Shown: positions 14,095 to 21,536, counted from the first letter of the stretch. The stretch is DNA of 21,655 nt from Acidimicrobiia bacterium (GCA_022824605.1 JAJDZO010000296.1:1-21655); one strand, 5' to 3'. Made by a program: numbers and translations. The notes: generated by a model from the letters alone, not told the origin.

Positions 14095-14850
14095 ATGGCC
14101 GGTCCGACAGGCCAGCTGTCGGACCTCGTTGCTCAGGCCCGTCGCCACGGAGTGCGCGACGAGGCCGTGCTGGAGGCCATTGGCCGGGTGCCACGCCAGC
14201 GCTTCGTGCCCCGCCGGTTCGCGGCGGCCGCCTTCGACGACGCGCCGCTGCCCATCGGCGAGGGACAGACCATCAGCCAGCCCGCCATGGTGGCCATGAT
14301 GGCCGAGGCGGCCCAGTTGAGCCCCGACGATCGAGTACTGGAGGTCGGCACCGGCTCGGGCTACGGAGCGCTGGTGCTGCGAGCCTTGGCCGGTCGGGTG
14401 GTAACCGTCGAACGGCGCTCGGCGCTGGCCGAGAAGGCTCGGGCCGCTCTGGCCGGCCAGGGACTCGGCGCCGTGGAGGTCGTGGTGGGCGACGGCACCT
14501 TGGGTTGGCCTGCCGCTGCGCCCTATGACGCCATCGTCGTCACCGCAGCCGGTCCGGCTCCGCCGCCGCCCCTGCTGGAGCAGCTCACGCCGGGTGGCCG
14601 CCTGGTGATGCCGGTGGGCTCGCTCCACGGCGAGCAGTTCCTTATGCGCTACACCCGGCCGCTGGCCGCGGACATCGAGAACAGCGACAACGCGGACACC
14701 AGGCACAACCGCACCGCCGCCACCGCCGACACCGGGCACGTCGCGGTCGACGGCAACCCAGTGCTCGCCGAAGAGTGCCGTGCGGAACGGCTCACGGCGG
14801 TGCGCTTCGTGCCGCTCATCGGCGCCCACGGCTTCAAATCCGACCGGTGA
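14095..14850 (+). CDS. Protein-L-isoaspartate O-methyltransferase-like protein
   Basis: PCMT family: SAM-dependent methylation of L-isoaspartyl residues so that damaged proteins can be repaired. Length 251 residues, longer than the usual 200-220. Seen: RVPRQRFVP (31-39), the substrate loop GQTISQPAMVA (57-67), and SAM motif I VLEVGTGSGYGALVL (81-95), followed by LTPGGRLVMPVG. Between the penultimate strand and the final AVRFVPLIGAHGF is an extra stretch of roughly 30-40 residues rich in Asp/Asn/Thr (about 190-230), not usual in the family. ATG at 14095 gives the expected N-terminus. It overlaps the next gene by 4 bp (GTGA). Confidence 0.88.
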   Translation: MAGPTGQLSDLVAQARRHGVRDEAVLEAIGRVPRQRFVPRRFAAAAFDDAPLPIGEGQTISQPAMVAMMAEAAQLSPDDRVLEVGTGSGYGALVLRALAGRVVTVERRSALAEKARAALAGQGLGAVEVVVGDGTLGWPAAAPYDAIVVTAAGPAPPPPLLEQLTPGGRLVMPVGSLHGEQFLMRYTRPLAADIENSDNADTRHNRTAATADTGHVAVDGNPVLAEECRAERLTAVRFVPLIGAHGFKSDR

Positions 14851-15578
14851 CCGCTCCTCGCTTCGAGTCCGGCCGCGCCGCGCCGTCGGCGACCGCCCGC
14901 GAAGTCGCCCGCCGGCTGCCGCAGTTGTTGGCCGGGTTGTGGATCTTCGGAGCGGGCCTGGCTCTCGTGGTGCTCGGCGGGCAGGGTCAGGGCCCCTGGA
15001 CCGTGTTCGGCGAGGGCGTCTCGCTGCACACGCCGTTGACCATCGGCACGGTCACGATTCTGGTCGGCCTGGTGCTGGTGGCCGGCCTGGTGTGGGCGCA
15101 CGAACCGGTGGGGTTCGGCACTCTGGCCAACGCCGTGGTGGTCGGGGTGTCGACCGACGTGACCCTGGCGGTCTTCGACCAGCCCGACTCCGTCTTCGGC
15201 CAGGTGGCCCTGACGCTGGCCAGCCCGTGGCTGGTGGCGCTGGGCTCGGGGCTCTACCTCGGCGTCATGCTGGGTCCGGGACCGCGCGACGGTGTGATGA
15301 CGGCCATGCACCGCCGCGGCGTCCCCATCTGGCTGGCCCGCCTCATGATCGAGGCGGTGCCGTTCACCGTCGGTGCGATCCTCGGCGGCACCGTGGGCTG
15401 GGGGACGGTCTACTGGCTCCTCGTCATAGGCCCGGCGGTGAACCTGGGGATGAAGTTCTTCTCGCGGCCGGTGGTGCCCTCGCGCTGGATCGACCTGTTC
15501 GACGCGCTCGGCGCACGCCGGCGAGGCACCGCACGCACCACCCGCCGGCGCCCCGGTTCCCCGACCGCCGGGGCGTAG
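14847..15578 (+). CDS. YczE/YyaS-like integral membrane protein
   Basis: A 243-residue membrane protein. Hydrophobic segments lie at about 27-45, 64-84, 90-111, 120-142 and 165-205 (the last long enough for two helices). The GPGPRDGVMTA motif (143-153) and the following GVPIWLARLMIE are characteristic of the YczE/YitT-like family of uncharacterised membrane proteins. The C-terminus is a basic Arg/Pro-rich tail, likely cytoplasmic. The start is GTG at 14847, overlapping the PCMT-like stop, implying translational coupling. The substrate or role is unknown. The stop TAG also forms part of a putative -10 box of the next gene. Confidence 0.82.
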   Translation: MTAPRFESGRAAPSATAREVARRLPQLLAGLWIFGAGLALVVLGGQGQGPWTVFGEGVSLHTPLTIGTVTILVGLVLVAGLVWAHEPVGFGTLANAVVVGVSTDVTLAVFDQPDSVFGQVALTLASPWLVALGSGLYLGVMLGPGPRDGVMTAMHRRGVPIWLARLMIEAVPFTVGAILGGTVGWGTVYWLLVIGPAVNLGMKFFSRPVVPSRWIDLFDALGARRRGTARTTRRRPGSPTAGA

Positions 15579-15581
15579 CCT
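15576..15581 (+). promoter_or_regulatory. Candidate -10 box for the threonine aldolase gene
   Basis: TAGCCT, overlapping the stop of the membrane-protein gene and 8 nt before the GTG at 15590. It is the same hexamer as before engB. It supports the GTG rather than the TTG at 15581 as start codon. Confidence 0.35.
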
Positions 15582-15589
15582 TGCCGGGC

Positions 15590-16603
15590 GTGATCGACCT
15601 TCGCTCCGACACCGTCACCCGGCCCACGCCGGCCATGCGGGCTGCCATGGCCGCAGCCGCGGTCGGCGACGACGTGTACGGCGAGGATCCGACCGTCAAC
15701 AAGCTCCAGCAGGCGGTGGCTGAACTCCTCGGCAAGGAGGCCGCACTGTTCGTGACCAGCGGCACGCAGGGCAACCTTTGCGCTCTGCTGTCCCATTGCG
15801 GGCGCGGCGACGAGTACATCGCCGGCGACCACGCCCACACCTACATCCACGAGGCGGGCGGCGCGGCGGTGCTCGGATCGATCCAGCCCCAGACGGTGCC
15901 CACCGGCACCGACGGCATGATCGACCTTGACGCCGCAGCCGCCGCCGTCAAGCCCCACGACCACCACTACGCCCGCACCCGGCTGCTGTGCCTGGAGAAC
16001 ACCATCGACGGCAAGGTGCTCAGCCTCGAGCAGATGCGGGACTCTGCCGAGTTGGCCGCCCGCCATGGGCTCGCCCATCACCTCGACGGGGCCCGAGCGT
16101 GGAACGCGGCCGTGGCGCTGGGGGTTCCGCCTGCGGCTGTGGCCGCACCGTTCGACTCGGTTTCGGTGTGCCTGTCGAAGGGGCTGGGCGCGCCGATGGG
16201 CTCGGTGCTGGCCGGGTCGGCGGAGTTCATCGACGAAGCCCACAAGTGGCGCAAGATGCTCGGCGGCGGCTTGCGCCAGGCCGGCGTGGTGGCCGCCGCG
16301 GGACTCTACGCGCTGGAGCACCACATCGAGCGTCTTGCCGACGACCACGCCAACGCGGCCCGCCTAGCCGAGGGCCTGGGGGCCATCGAAGGCGTGAAGA
16401 TCGAATCGTGCGCCACCAACATGGTGTTCATCGGCCTCAACGGCAAGCCTCCCGAAGAGCGACCGAACCCGCGCGAAGATCTGGCCGACCGCGGGATCCT
16501 CACCAGCTGGAAGGGCTCACGATCCAGGCTGGTCACCCACCTCGACGCAACCCCCGACGACATCGATACGGCCATCGACACCTTCACCGACCTACTGGCC
16601 TAA
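15590..16603 (+). CDS. ltaE: Low-specificity L-threonine aldolase
   Basis: PLP enzyme that cleaves L-threonine or allo-threonine to glycine and acetaldehyde. Length 337 residues, normal. Seen: the N-terminal IDLRSDTVTRPTPAMR (2-17), GDDVYGEDPTVN (26-37), TSGTQGNL (56-63), HLDGAR (164-169) and the PLP-lysine motif SVCLSKGLGAPMGS with Lys197. GTG at 15590 is chosen because the family starts directly at M-IDLRSDT. TTG at 15581 is an in-frame alternative adding three residues. The TAA stop lies within the left end of an intergenic repeat (CCTAAGAGGCC), so the last residues may have been set by the insertion. It probably has its own promoter. Confidence 0.95.
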   Translation: MIDLRSDTVTRPTPAMRAAMAAAAVGDDVYGEDPTVNKLQQAVAELLGKEAALFVTSGTQGNLCALLSHCGRGDEYIAGDHAHTYIHEAGGAAVLGSIQPQTVPTGTDGMIDLDAAAAAVKPHDHHYARTRLLCLENTIDGKVLSLEQMRDSAELAARHGLAHHLDGARAWNAAVALGVPPAAVAAPFDSVSVCLSKGLGAPMGSVLAGSAEFIDEAHKWRKMLGGGLRQAGVVAAAGLYALEHHIERLADDHANAARLAEGLGAIEGVKIESCATNMVFIGLNGKPPEERPNPREDLADRGILTSWKGSRSRLVTHLDATPDDIDTAIDTFTDLLA

Positions 16604-16755
16604 GAGGCCGAGCGAATAAGCGGACCGGTCCAGCGCACACGGGCGACGCCGTGGGCAGCCACGCCGTGGTGTGGACGGCCCGTGGGCGCAGCGAACACGA
16701 GCGGGAAACACACCTCCCCGACGCGACACGCCCGCACCTAACTGCGCGCCCAAGA
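16599..16755 (+). repeat. Intergenic inverted-repeat element, copy B
   Basis: Begins CCTAAGAGGCCGAGCGAATA, identical to the left end of copy A read in reverse, and shares the core GCGCAGCGAACACGAGCGGG and CCCCGACGCGACACGCC. The right end is altered to GCGCGCCCAAGAAG. A central segment (about 16621-16677) is not matched in the short copy at 19164-19257. The left end contains the stop codon of the threonine aldolase gene. Orientation is opposite to copy A. Confidence 0.7.
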
Positions 16756-16813
16756 AGCCAAGCACAATCGCCTCGCGTGCAGCGCTCGCTCGCCTGGGCC
16801 GCGGTGTGCTGAG

Positions 16814-16819
16814 TACGGT
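16814..16819 (+). promoter_or_regulatory. Candidate -10 box for the guanine deaminase gene (leaderless type)
   Basis: TACGGT, exactly 6 nt before GTG at 16826, the spacing expected for a transcript beginning at the start codon. It supports that GTG as the true start. Confidence 0.45.
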
Positions 16820-16825
16820 GGGGCT

Positions 16826-18166
16826 GTGACGCTGGCGGTGGCTGGAACCTTGATGCAGACGCCGGGTCCGGACCGCCTCGCAGTGGCAGATGCGGTGGTG
16901 GAGGTACAGGACGGCGCGATCACCGCGGTGCATGATCGGTCCACCCCTGAGGGGGCGGCCGCTGGGCGGCGCGCACTGGCAGAGGCGTCCGAGCGGGTGG
17001 AGCTGGCGCCGGGCACGATCGTGATGCCCGGACTGGTGGACCTGCACATCCATGCGCCTCAGTGGCCCCAGCTGGGCACCGGGCTCGACCTGCCGCTGGA
17101 GCGTTGGCTGTTCGACTACACCTTCCCGCTCGAGGCCCGCTACGCCGATCTCGACTTCGCGGCGGCTGTCTGGGACGACCTGGTTCCGTCGCTGCTGGCC
17201 ATGGGCACCACCACCGCGGTGTATTTCTCATCGAACCATGCCGAGGCCACCACCGTGCTGGCGCAAACGTGCGCCCGTCACGGGCAGCGGGCCCTGGTCG
17301 GTCGGGTGGCTATGGACCACCCCGAAGGCACGCCCGAGTGGTATCGCGACGCCACGGCCTCCGCCGGGGTGGCCGCCTCGGCAGCCTCCATAGAGGCGAT
17401 CGACGCGGTGGGCAGCCCGCTTGTGGAGCCGATCATCACGCCACGGTTCACCCCGGCATGCACCGACTCCCTGCTCGAAGGCCTGGGCGAGTTGGCCGCT
17501 TCCACCGGAGTGCGGGTGCAGACGCACTGTTCCGAGTCGGACTGGCACTGCGGCTACGCCCTTGATCGCTTCGGCGTCAGTGACCCCATCGCCCTCAACC
17601 GATTCGGGCTGTTGCGGCCCCGGACGGTGCTGGCCCACAGCGACCATCTCAACGCCGACGAGACAGTCCTCGTGTCGCAACGAGGGGCGGGGGTGGCTCA
17701 CTGTCCGCTGTCGAACTCGTACTTCGCCAACGCGGTGTTCGGCGTGCGGCGGGCCCTGGCCGCAGGTCTCGGCGTGGGACTGGGCAGCGACATCGCCGGC
17801 GGGGCCCGCCCCGGCCTGCTAGGTGTGTGCCAGGACGCGGTCACCGTGTCTCGGATGCTCGAGGACGGCGTCGATCCGGCCCTCGACGCGGCCGAGCGCG
17901 GCGTGGCCGAATCACGCATCGACACCGTCACCGCGTTCTGGCTGGCAACCGCCGGAGGCGCCGCCGTCGTCGACCTGCCCGTCGGGCTGATCGAGCCGGG
18001 CCGCCGCTTCGACGCCATGGCGGTGCGTACCGACCGACCGGGAGGCGCCATCCGGCTATGGGACGACATCGACGACGAGACGCGTGCCTTCGAGAAGGTT
18101 GTCCGATTGGCCACCACCGACGACATCAGCCACGTCTGGGTGGATGGCTCTAGCGTCAAGCCATGA
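16826..18166 (+). CDS. guaD: Guanine deaminase (amidohydrolase)
   Basis: Zinc amidohydrolase converting guanine to xanthine plus ammonia. Length 446 residues, typical. Seen: PGLVDLHIHAPQWPQLGTGL (68-87) with metal ligands His74 and His76 and the HAPQ signature, then LDLPLERWLFDYTFPLE (87-103), which is specific to guanine deaminases. Further: TPRFTPAC (205-212), QTHCSE (232-237, ligand His234), AHSDHL (270-275), HCPLSNSYF (292-300) and GLGSDIAGG (318-326, ligand Asp322). GTG at 16826 is supported by a TANNNT box 6 nt upstream. It overlaps the haloalkane dehalogenase-like gene by 4 bp (ATGA), so the two should be co-expressed; a shared pathway is not obvious. Confidence 0.93.
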   Translation: MTLAVAGTLMQTPGPDRLAVADAVVEVQDGAITAVHDRSTPEGAAAGRRALAEASERVELAPGTIVMPGLVDLHIHAPQWPQLGTGLDLPLERWLFDYTFPLEARYADLDFAAAVWDDLVPSLLAMGTTTAVYFSSNHAEATTVLAQTCARHGQRALVGRVAMDHPEGTPEWYRDATASAGVAASAASIEAIDAVGSPLVEPIITPRFTPACTDSLLEGLGELAASTGVRVQTHCSESDWHCGYALDRFGVSDPIALNRFGLLRPRTVLAHSDHLNADETVLVSQRGAGVAHCPLSNSYFANAVFGVRRALAAGLGVGLGSDIAGGARPGLLGVCQDAVTVSRMLEDGVDPALDAAERGVAESRIDTVTAFWLATAGGAAVVDLPVGLIEPGRRFDAMAVRTDRPGGAIRLWDDIDDETRAFEKVVRLATTDDISHVWVDGSSVKP

Positions 18167-19104
18167 CTGAGATTCTCACCACCGCTGACGGGACCGCATT
18201 CGTCCGCACTCCCGAAGAGCGCTTCGCCGACCTCGCCGACTTCGATTACGAACCCCGCTACGTGACCGTCGATGGTCTGCGCACGGCCTACGTCACCGCC
18301 GGCCCCGACCCCTCAGACAGCGCCACGGCCACGATCCTGCTGCTGCACGGCGAACCCACCTGGGGATACCTGTACCGCAAGATGATCCCCGCGCTGGCCG
18401 ACGCCGGCCATCGGGTGATCGTCCCGGACCTGATCGGCTTCGGCCGTTCCGACAAGCCCGTCGAGCGCGCCGCCTACACCTATGCGGGTCACGTCGAGTG
18501 GATGCGAGTGTTCCTGGAGGCCACCGCGGCCGAGCGGGGCTCAGGACCGCTGCACCTGTTCGGCCAGGACTGGGGCGGACTGATCGGCCTGCGCCTGGCG
18601 GCCGAGAACCCCGACCTGTTCGACGGGCTGATTCTGGCCAACACTGCGCTACCGGTGGGCGACTCGCCCGGAGCCGGCTTCGATTTCTGGCGCCAGTTCA
18701 GCCAGGACGTGCCGTTCATGGACTGCGGCCGCCTGGTCGACAACGCCACCGCCAACGCCATGAGCGAAGCGGCCATCGACGCCTACCGGGCGCCGTTCCC
18801 CGACGAGTCTCACATGGCCGGCGCCCGCCAGTTCCCGCTGCTGGTGCCGGTCTCGCCCGACGATCCGGCCGTGCCTGCCAACCGGGCCGCCTGGAAGGTG
18901 CTGGAACGGTGGACCAAACCGGTGCTCACGCTGTGGGCGCCCGACGATCCGGTGCTGGGCGGCCTTCAGAGCCTCATCACCGAGCGCGTCCCAGGCGCGG
19001 CCGGCCAGCCCCACGACCAGTTCAAGCCGGCCGGCCACTTCATCCAAGAGGACCAGGGCCCCGCCCTGGCCGAAGCCATCAACACCTGGCTCGCCCACAC
19101 CTGA
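18163..19104 (+). CDS. Haloalkane dehalogenase-like alpha/beta hydrolase
   Basis: A 313-residue hydrolase close to subfamily I haloalkane dehalogenases, which release halide from alkyl halides. Seen: HGEPTWGYLYRKMIP (62-76, oxyanion region), GFGRSDKP (92-99), nucleophile elbow GQDWGG with Asp136 and halide-binding Trp137, a cap tryptophan in FDFWRQF (Trp176), a putative acid in APDDPVLGG (Asp262) and His292 in AGHFIQED. All residues of the Asp-Asp-His triad are present, so it should be active. An N-terminal segment (about 15-33, EERFADLADFDYEPRYV) is typical of this subfamily. The natural substrate cannot be told from sequence; epoxide hydrolase activity is less likely because the cap tyrosines are not evident. 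It is translationally coupled to guanine deaminase. Confidence 0.9.
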   Translation: MTEILTTADGTAFVRTPEERFADLADFDYEPRYVTVDGLRTAYVTAGPDPSDSATATILLLHGEPTWGYLYRKMIPALADAGHRVIVPDLIGFGRSDKPVERAAYTYAGHVEWMRVFLEATAAERGSGPLHLFGQDWGGLIGLRLAAENPDLFDGLILANTALPVGDSPGAGFDFWRQFSQDVPFMDCGRLVDNATANAMSEAAIDAYRAPFPDESHMAGARQFPLLVPVSPDDPAVPANRAAWKVLERWTKPVLTLWAPDDPVLGGLQSLITERVPGAAGQPHDQFKPAGHFIQEDQGPALAEAINTWLAHT

Positions 19105-19163
19105 TCTCAATCGCTGGCCAGCTCGTCGGACTCAGGATGACTGCCCACTACCTCCAAGTCTGT

Positions 19164-19257
19164 CAAGAGGCCGAGCGGCCCGTGAGCGCAGCGAACAAGA
19201 GCGGGAAATACCCCGCCCCGACGCGACAAACCTGCACCTGTCGGCGCGCCCTCTAGG
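19164..19257 (+). repeat. Intergenic inverted-repeat element, copy C (short form)
   Basis: A 94-bp version: left end CAAGAGGCCGAGCGGCCCGT, core GAGCGCAGCGAACAAGAGCG and CCCCGCCCCGACGCGACA, right end GGCGCGCCCTCTAGG. Compared with copy A it lacks about 50 bp near the left end; the shared part is nearly identical. The right end overlaps AGGAG, the Shine-Dalgarno of the downstream mutM gene. Confidence 0.75.
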
Positions 19258-19259
19258 AG
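19255..19259 (+). promoter_or_regulatory. mutM: Ribosome binding site of mutM, formed at the repeat edge
   Basis: AGGAG 4 nt before the ATG at 19264. The first three bases belong to the terminal CTCTAGG of repeat copy C. Confidence 0.55.
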
Positions 19260-19263
19260 TGAC

Positions 19264-20043
19264 ATGCCGGAGATCATTGAGGTGGAGGCGTATCGCGGGG
19301 CCATCTCGGCCACCGTGGGTCGCAGGATCGCCGAGGTTCACGCACCTGACGAGTGGTTCGCCAAGGGCGACACCACCACCGACGCGCTCCGCTCGGAGCT
19401 GACCGGGGCGCTTGTCGAGGCGGCTCGCCGCATCGGCAAGCTGGTTGTCATCGACACCGACGGGCCTCGGCTGGGGTTGCGCTTCGGGATGACCGGCAAG
19501 ATCGTGGTGGACGGGGCCATGCCCATCGACCACCTGCTCTACGACAGCGCACGCCATGAGCCGGCCTGGGACCGCTTCGGGCTGCAGTTCGAGGGCGGCG
19601 GCGCGATGGTCCTGCGCGACCCTCGAAGGCTGGGCAGCGTGCAACTCGATCCCGACGAGAGCCGACTGGGACCCGACGCGCTGACCCTGACTCTAGGGCA
19701 ACTCCGCAATGCCCTCGCAGGCTCGACGGTGGCGCTCAAGGCCCGATTGCTCGACCAGCGCCGGGTGGCCGGGCTCGGCAACCTGCTGGCCGACGAAGCG
19801 CTGTGGCGGGCCCGGCTGTCGCCCATCCGGGAAGCCCGGTCGCTGGACGCCCCGGAGACAACTCGGCTACATCGGGCCGTCGGTACCACACTGCGAGTCC
19901 TCGGCCAGCGGGGCGGATCCCACACCGGCGACCTCCAACCGGCCCGGGTGCGTGGCGGGTGCTGTCCCCGAGACGGAGCGGCGCTGAGCCGCGAGCAGGT
20001 AGGCGGCCGCACCACCTACTGGTGCCCCGAGCACCAGCTCTGA
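19264..20043 (+). CDS. mutM: Formamidopyrimidine-DNA glycosylase (MutM/Fpg family)
   Basis: Base-excision repair enzyme removing oxidised purines such as 8-oxoguanine, with AP-lyase activity. Length 259 residues. All key features are present: N-terminal Pro2-Glu3 (MPEIIEVEAYRG), hairpin Lys59 (RIGKLVV), GMTGK (75-79), the DPRRLG loop (119-124), the helix-two-turn-helix motif AGLGNLLADE (169-178) with Asn173, and finger Arg249 (GGRTTYWC). The zinc finger is a variant: CPRDG and WCPEHQ, giving Cys234, Asp237, Cys254, His257 rather than four cysteines. Whether it is strictly Fpg or a Nei-like branch cannot be settled by eye. It probably carries the activity lost by the degenerate homologue at 7453-8316. 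A Shine-Dalgarno lies 4 nt upstream. Confidence 0.9.
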   Translation: MPEIIEVEAYRGAISATVGRRIAEVHAPDEWFAKGDTTTDALRSELTGALVEAARRIGKLVVIDTDGPRLGLRFGMTGKIVVDGAMPIDHLLYDSARHEPAWDRFGLQFEGGGAMVLRDPRRLGSVQLDPDESRLGPDALTLTLGQLRNALAGSTVALKARLLDQRRVAGLGNLLADEALWRARLSPIREARSLDAPETTRLHRAVGTTLRVLGQRGGSHTGDLQPARVRGGCCPRDGAALSREQVGGRTTYWCPEHQL

Positions 20044-20081
20044 CCCGGCACCGGAAACGACTACAGGCCCAGGCTCCGTCG

Positions 20082-20087
20082 TAGCCT
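20082..20087 (+). promoter_or_regulatory. Candidate -10 box for engB (leaderless type)
   Basis: TAGCCT, exactly 6 nt before the ATG at 20094, with no Shine-Dalgarno between. It is the same hexamer as before the threonine aldolase gene. Confidence 0.45.
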
Positions 20088-20093
20088 GATCGG

Positions 20094-20684
20094 ATGGCTG
20101 GGCCGTTGGTTCTGCGCTTCGTGTCTTCGTTCCCTCACGCCCGTCAGATGCCGGCCACGGCAGCCGAAATCGCTCTGGTGGGACGGTCCAACGTGGGCAA
20201 GTCGTCGCTGCTCAATGCGCTGGCTCAGCGCAAGCAACTGGCCCGTACCTCCAAGACCCCCGGCGCCACCCGACTCATCAACGCCTTCGAACTCGGCGTG
20301 CAGGGCTCCGGGCGGTGGCTGGTGGACCTGCCCGGCTACGGATACGCCAAAGCGTCCAAAGCCGACCAGGCACGCTGGAGCGCGATGGCTGAGGACTATC
20401 TGGCCGAGCGGGAACCACTGCGGAGTGTGCTGCATCTCATCGACGGCGAGATCGGGCCCACCCGCCTCGATCTGCAGACCCTTGACTGGCTCGACGGCCT
20501 GGACCTCCCGGTGACGTACGTGGCCACCAAGGCCGACAAGGTGCGCCCGTCGCGCCGCGGCGCGCGTCGCGCCGAACTAGCAACCAAACTGGGGGCTGAG
20601 CGGGGCAGCGTCCAGTGGACCAGCGCCGCCAAAGGCACTGGAATCGCCGAACTGCGAGCCTTGCTCACCGCGCAACTCCACTGA
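20094..20684 (+). CDS. engB: Ribosome biogenesis GTP-binding protein EngB (YsxC/YihA)
   Basis: TRAFAC-class GTPase needed for late 50S subunit assembly. Length 196 residues, normal. Seen: G1 GRSNVGKS (30-37), the switch I segment TSKTPGATR with candidate G2 threonine (52-60), G3 DLPG (78-81) in the diagnostic LVDLPGYGYAKA, G4 TKADK (145-149), and G5 SAAK (177-180). The start ATG at 20094 fits the family N-terminus and a leaderless-type promoter. It lies 50 bp after mutM on the same strand and converges with the hydrolase gene 43 bp downstream. The identification is secure. Confidence 0.96.
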   Translation: MAGPLVLRFVSSFPHARQMPATAAEIALVGRSNVGKSSLLNALAQRKQLARTSKTPGATRLINAFELGVQGSGRWLVDLPGYGYAKASKADQARWSAMAEDYLAEREPLRSVLHLIDGEIGPTRLDLQTLDWLDGLDLPVTYVATKADKVRPSRRGARRAELATKLGAERGSVQWTSAAKGTGIAELRALLTAQLH

Positions 20685-20727
20685 CCGCGCCCCACGAATC
20701 AGCGGCTTCAGGTCCACACCTTCAGGT

Positions 20728-21528
20728 CTACGCCTCGGCGGGCTCCGCCGGGCCGTTGCGGTGGGCGGTCGAGGCCAGCAGCGTCTGGCGCTGACGCTCG
20801 AGCCATCCGAGCAGCACAGCCACCGCTCGGGGATCGTGGCGCAGGTGGTGGGCCGCGCCGCTGATGATTCGCAGGTCGGCGCCCGGATGAGCGTCGGCCA
20901 GCACTCGAGCGTCGAACACCGGAACGGTCTCGTCGTCGCTGCCGTGCAGCACCAACAACGACCGGTCGCCCAGCGACCCGGCACCATCGACGGCCCGCAC
21001 CGCCCGGATCTCCGCCGCCCACCGGTCGAAACGCTGCGGGAACTCAGGGTCGCGCACCACACCGACCTCCCGGGCCCACAGCAGCAGCTTGCGGGGATTG
21101 CGGGCCCAGTCCTCGAAGTCCGCGGGCGCAGCCACGGCCGCCACACCCCTCACCCGGGCGTCGGTGCCGGCCACCACCACGGCCAGAGCACCGCCGGTTC
21201 CGAACCCGATCAGCCAGATGCCGTCGCATCGGACCTCCGACGCCAGAAAGTCCAACGCACCGGCCAGATCTCGCCTCCAGCCGTCGAGCGAGAAGTCCCC
21301 CGCCGATCCAGCCACACCCCTCGACGCGTAGGTCATGGCCACGAAGCCGGTTTCGGCCGCGATCAGATCAGCCAGCGCGGGCATGGTCCTCGTCGAGTTG
21401 ATGCCACCTCCCGCCTCGGTGGGGAAACCATGCACGATTGCCACCGCAGGCTGCACCGACGACGCCCGGGCGGGCCGAGCAAGATGTGCCGTCAACTCGT
21501 TGGAGTCGACGACGAATCGGCTGTCCAT
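20728..21528 (-). CDS. Alpha/beta hydrolase-fold protein with Gly at the nucleophile position
   Basis: A 266-residue protein of the dienelactone hydrolase/acyl-peptidase-like alpha/beta fold. Seen: HGFPTEAGGG (33-42, oxyanion region), ASRGVAGSAGDFS (68-80), elbow IGFGTGGALAV (107-117), candidate acid in LHGSDDETVP (Asp198/199) and candidate His227/228 in GAAHHLRHDP. The elbow normally reads GxSxG; here it is G-F-G-T-G, with GGA encoding Gly110, so the usual serine is missing while acid and histidine remain. It may be a non-hydrolytic binding protein, or the motif may be a lineage-wide variant. It reads minus, converging with engB. ATG at 21528 has a TANNNT box 8 nt upstream. Confidence 0.82.
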   Translation of the reverse strand: MDSRFVVDSNELTAHLARPARASSVQPAVAIVHGFPTEAGGGINSTRTMPALADLIAAETGFVAMTYASRGVAGSAGDFSLDGWRRDLAGALDFLASEVRCDGIWLIGFGTGGALAVVVAGTDARVRGVAAVAAPADFEDWARNPRKLLLWAREVGVVRDPEFPQRFDRWAAEIRAVRAVDGAGSLGDRSLLVLHGSDDETVPVFDARVLADAHPGADLRIISGAAHHLRHDPRAVAVLLGWLERQRQTLLASTAHRNGPAEPAEA

Positions 21529-21536
21529 CGCCGCTC

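Noticed and set aside
20685..20727. Terminator between the convergent engB and hydrolase genes.
   Set aside because: The gap contains only a short direct repeat (TTCAGGTCYAC twice) and no hairpin worth calling.
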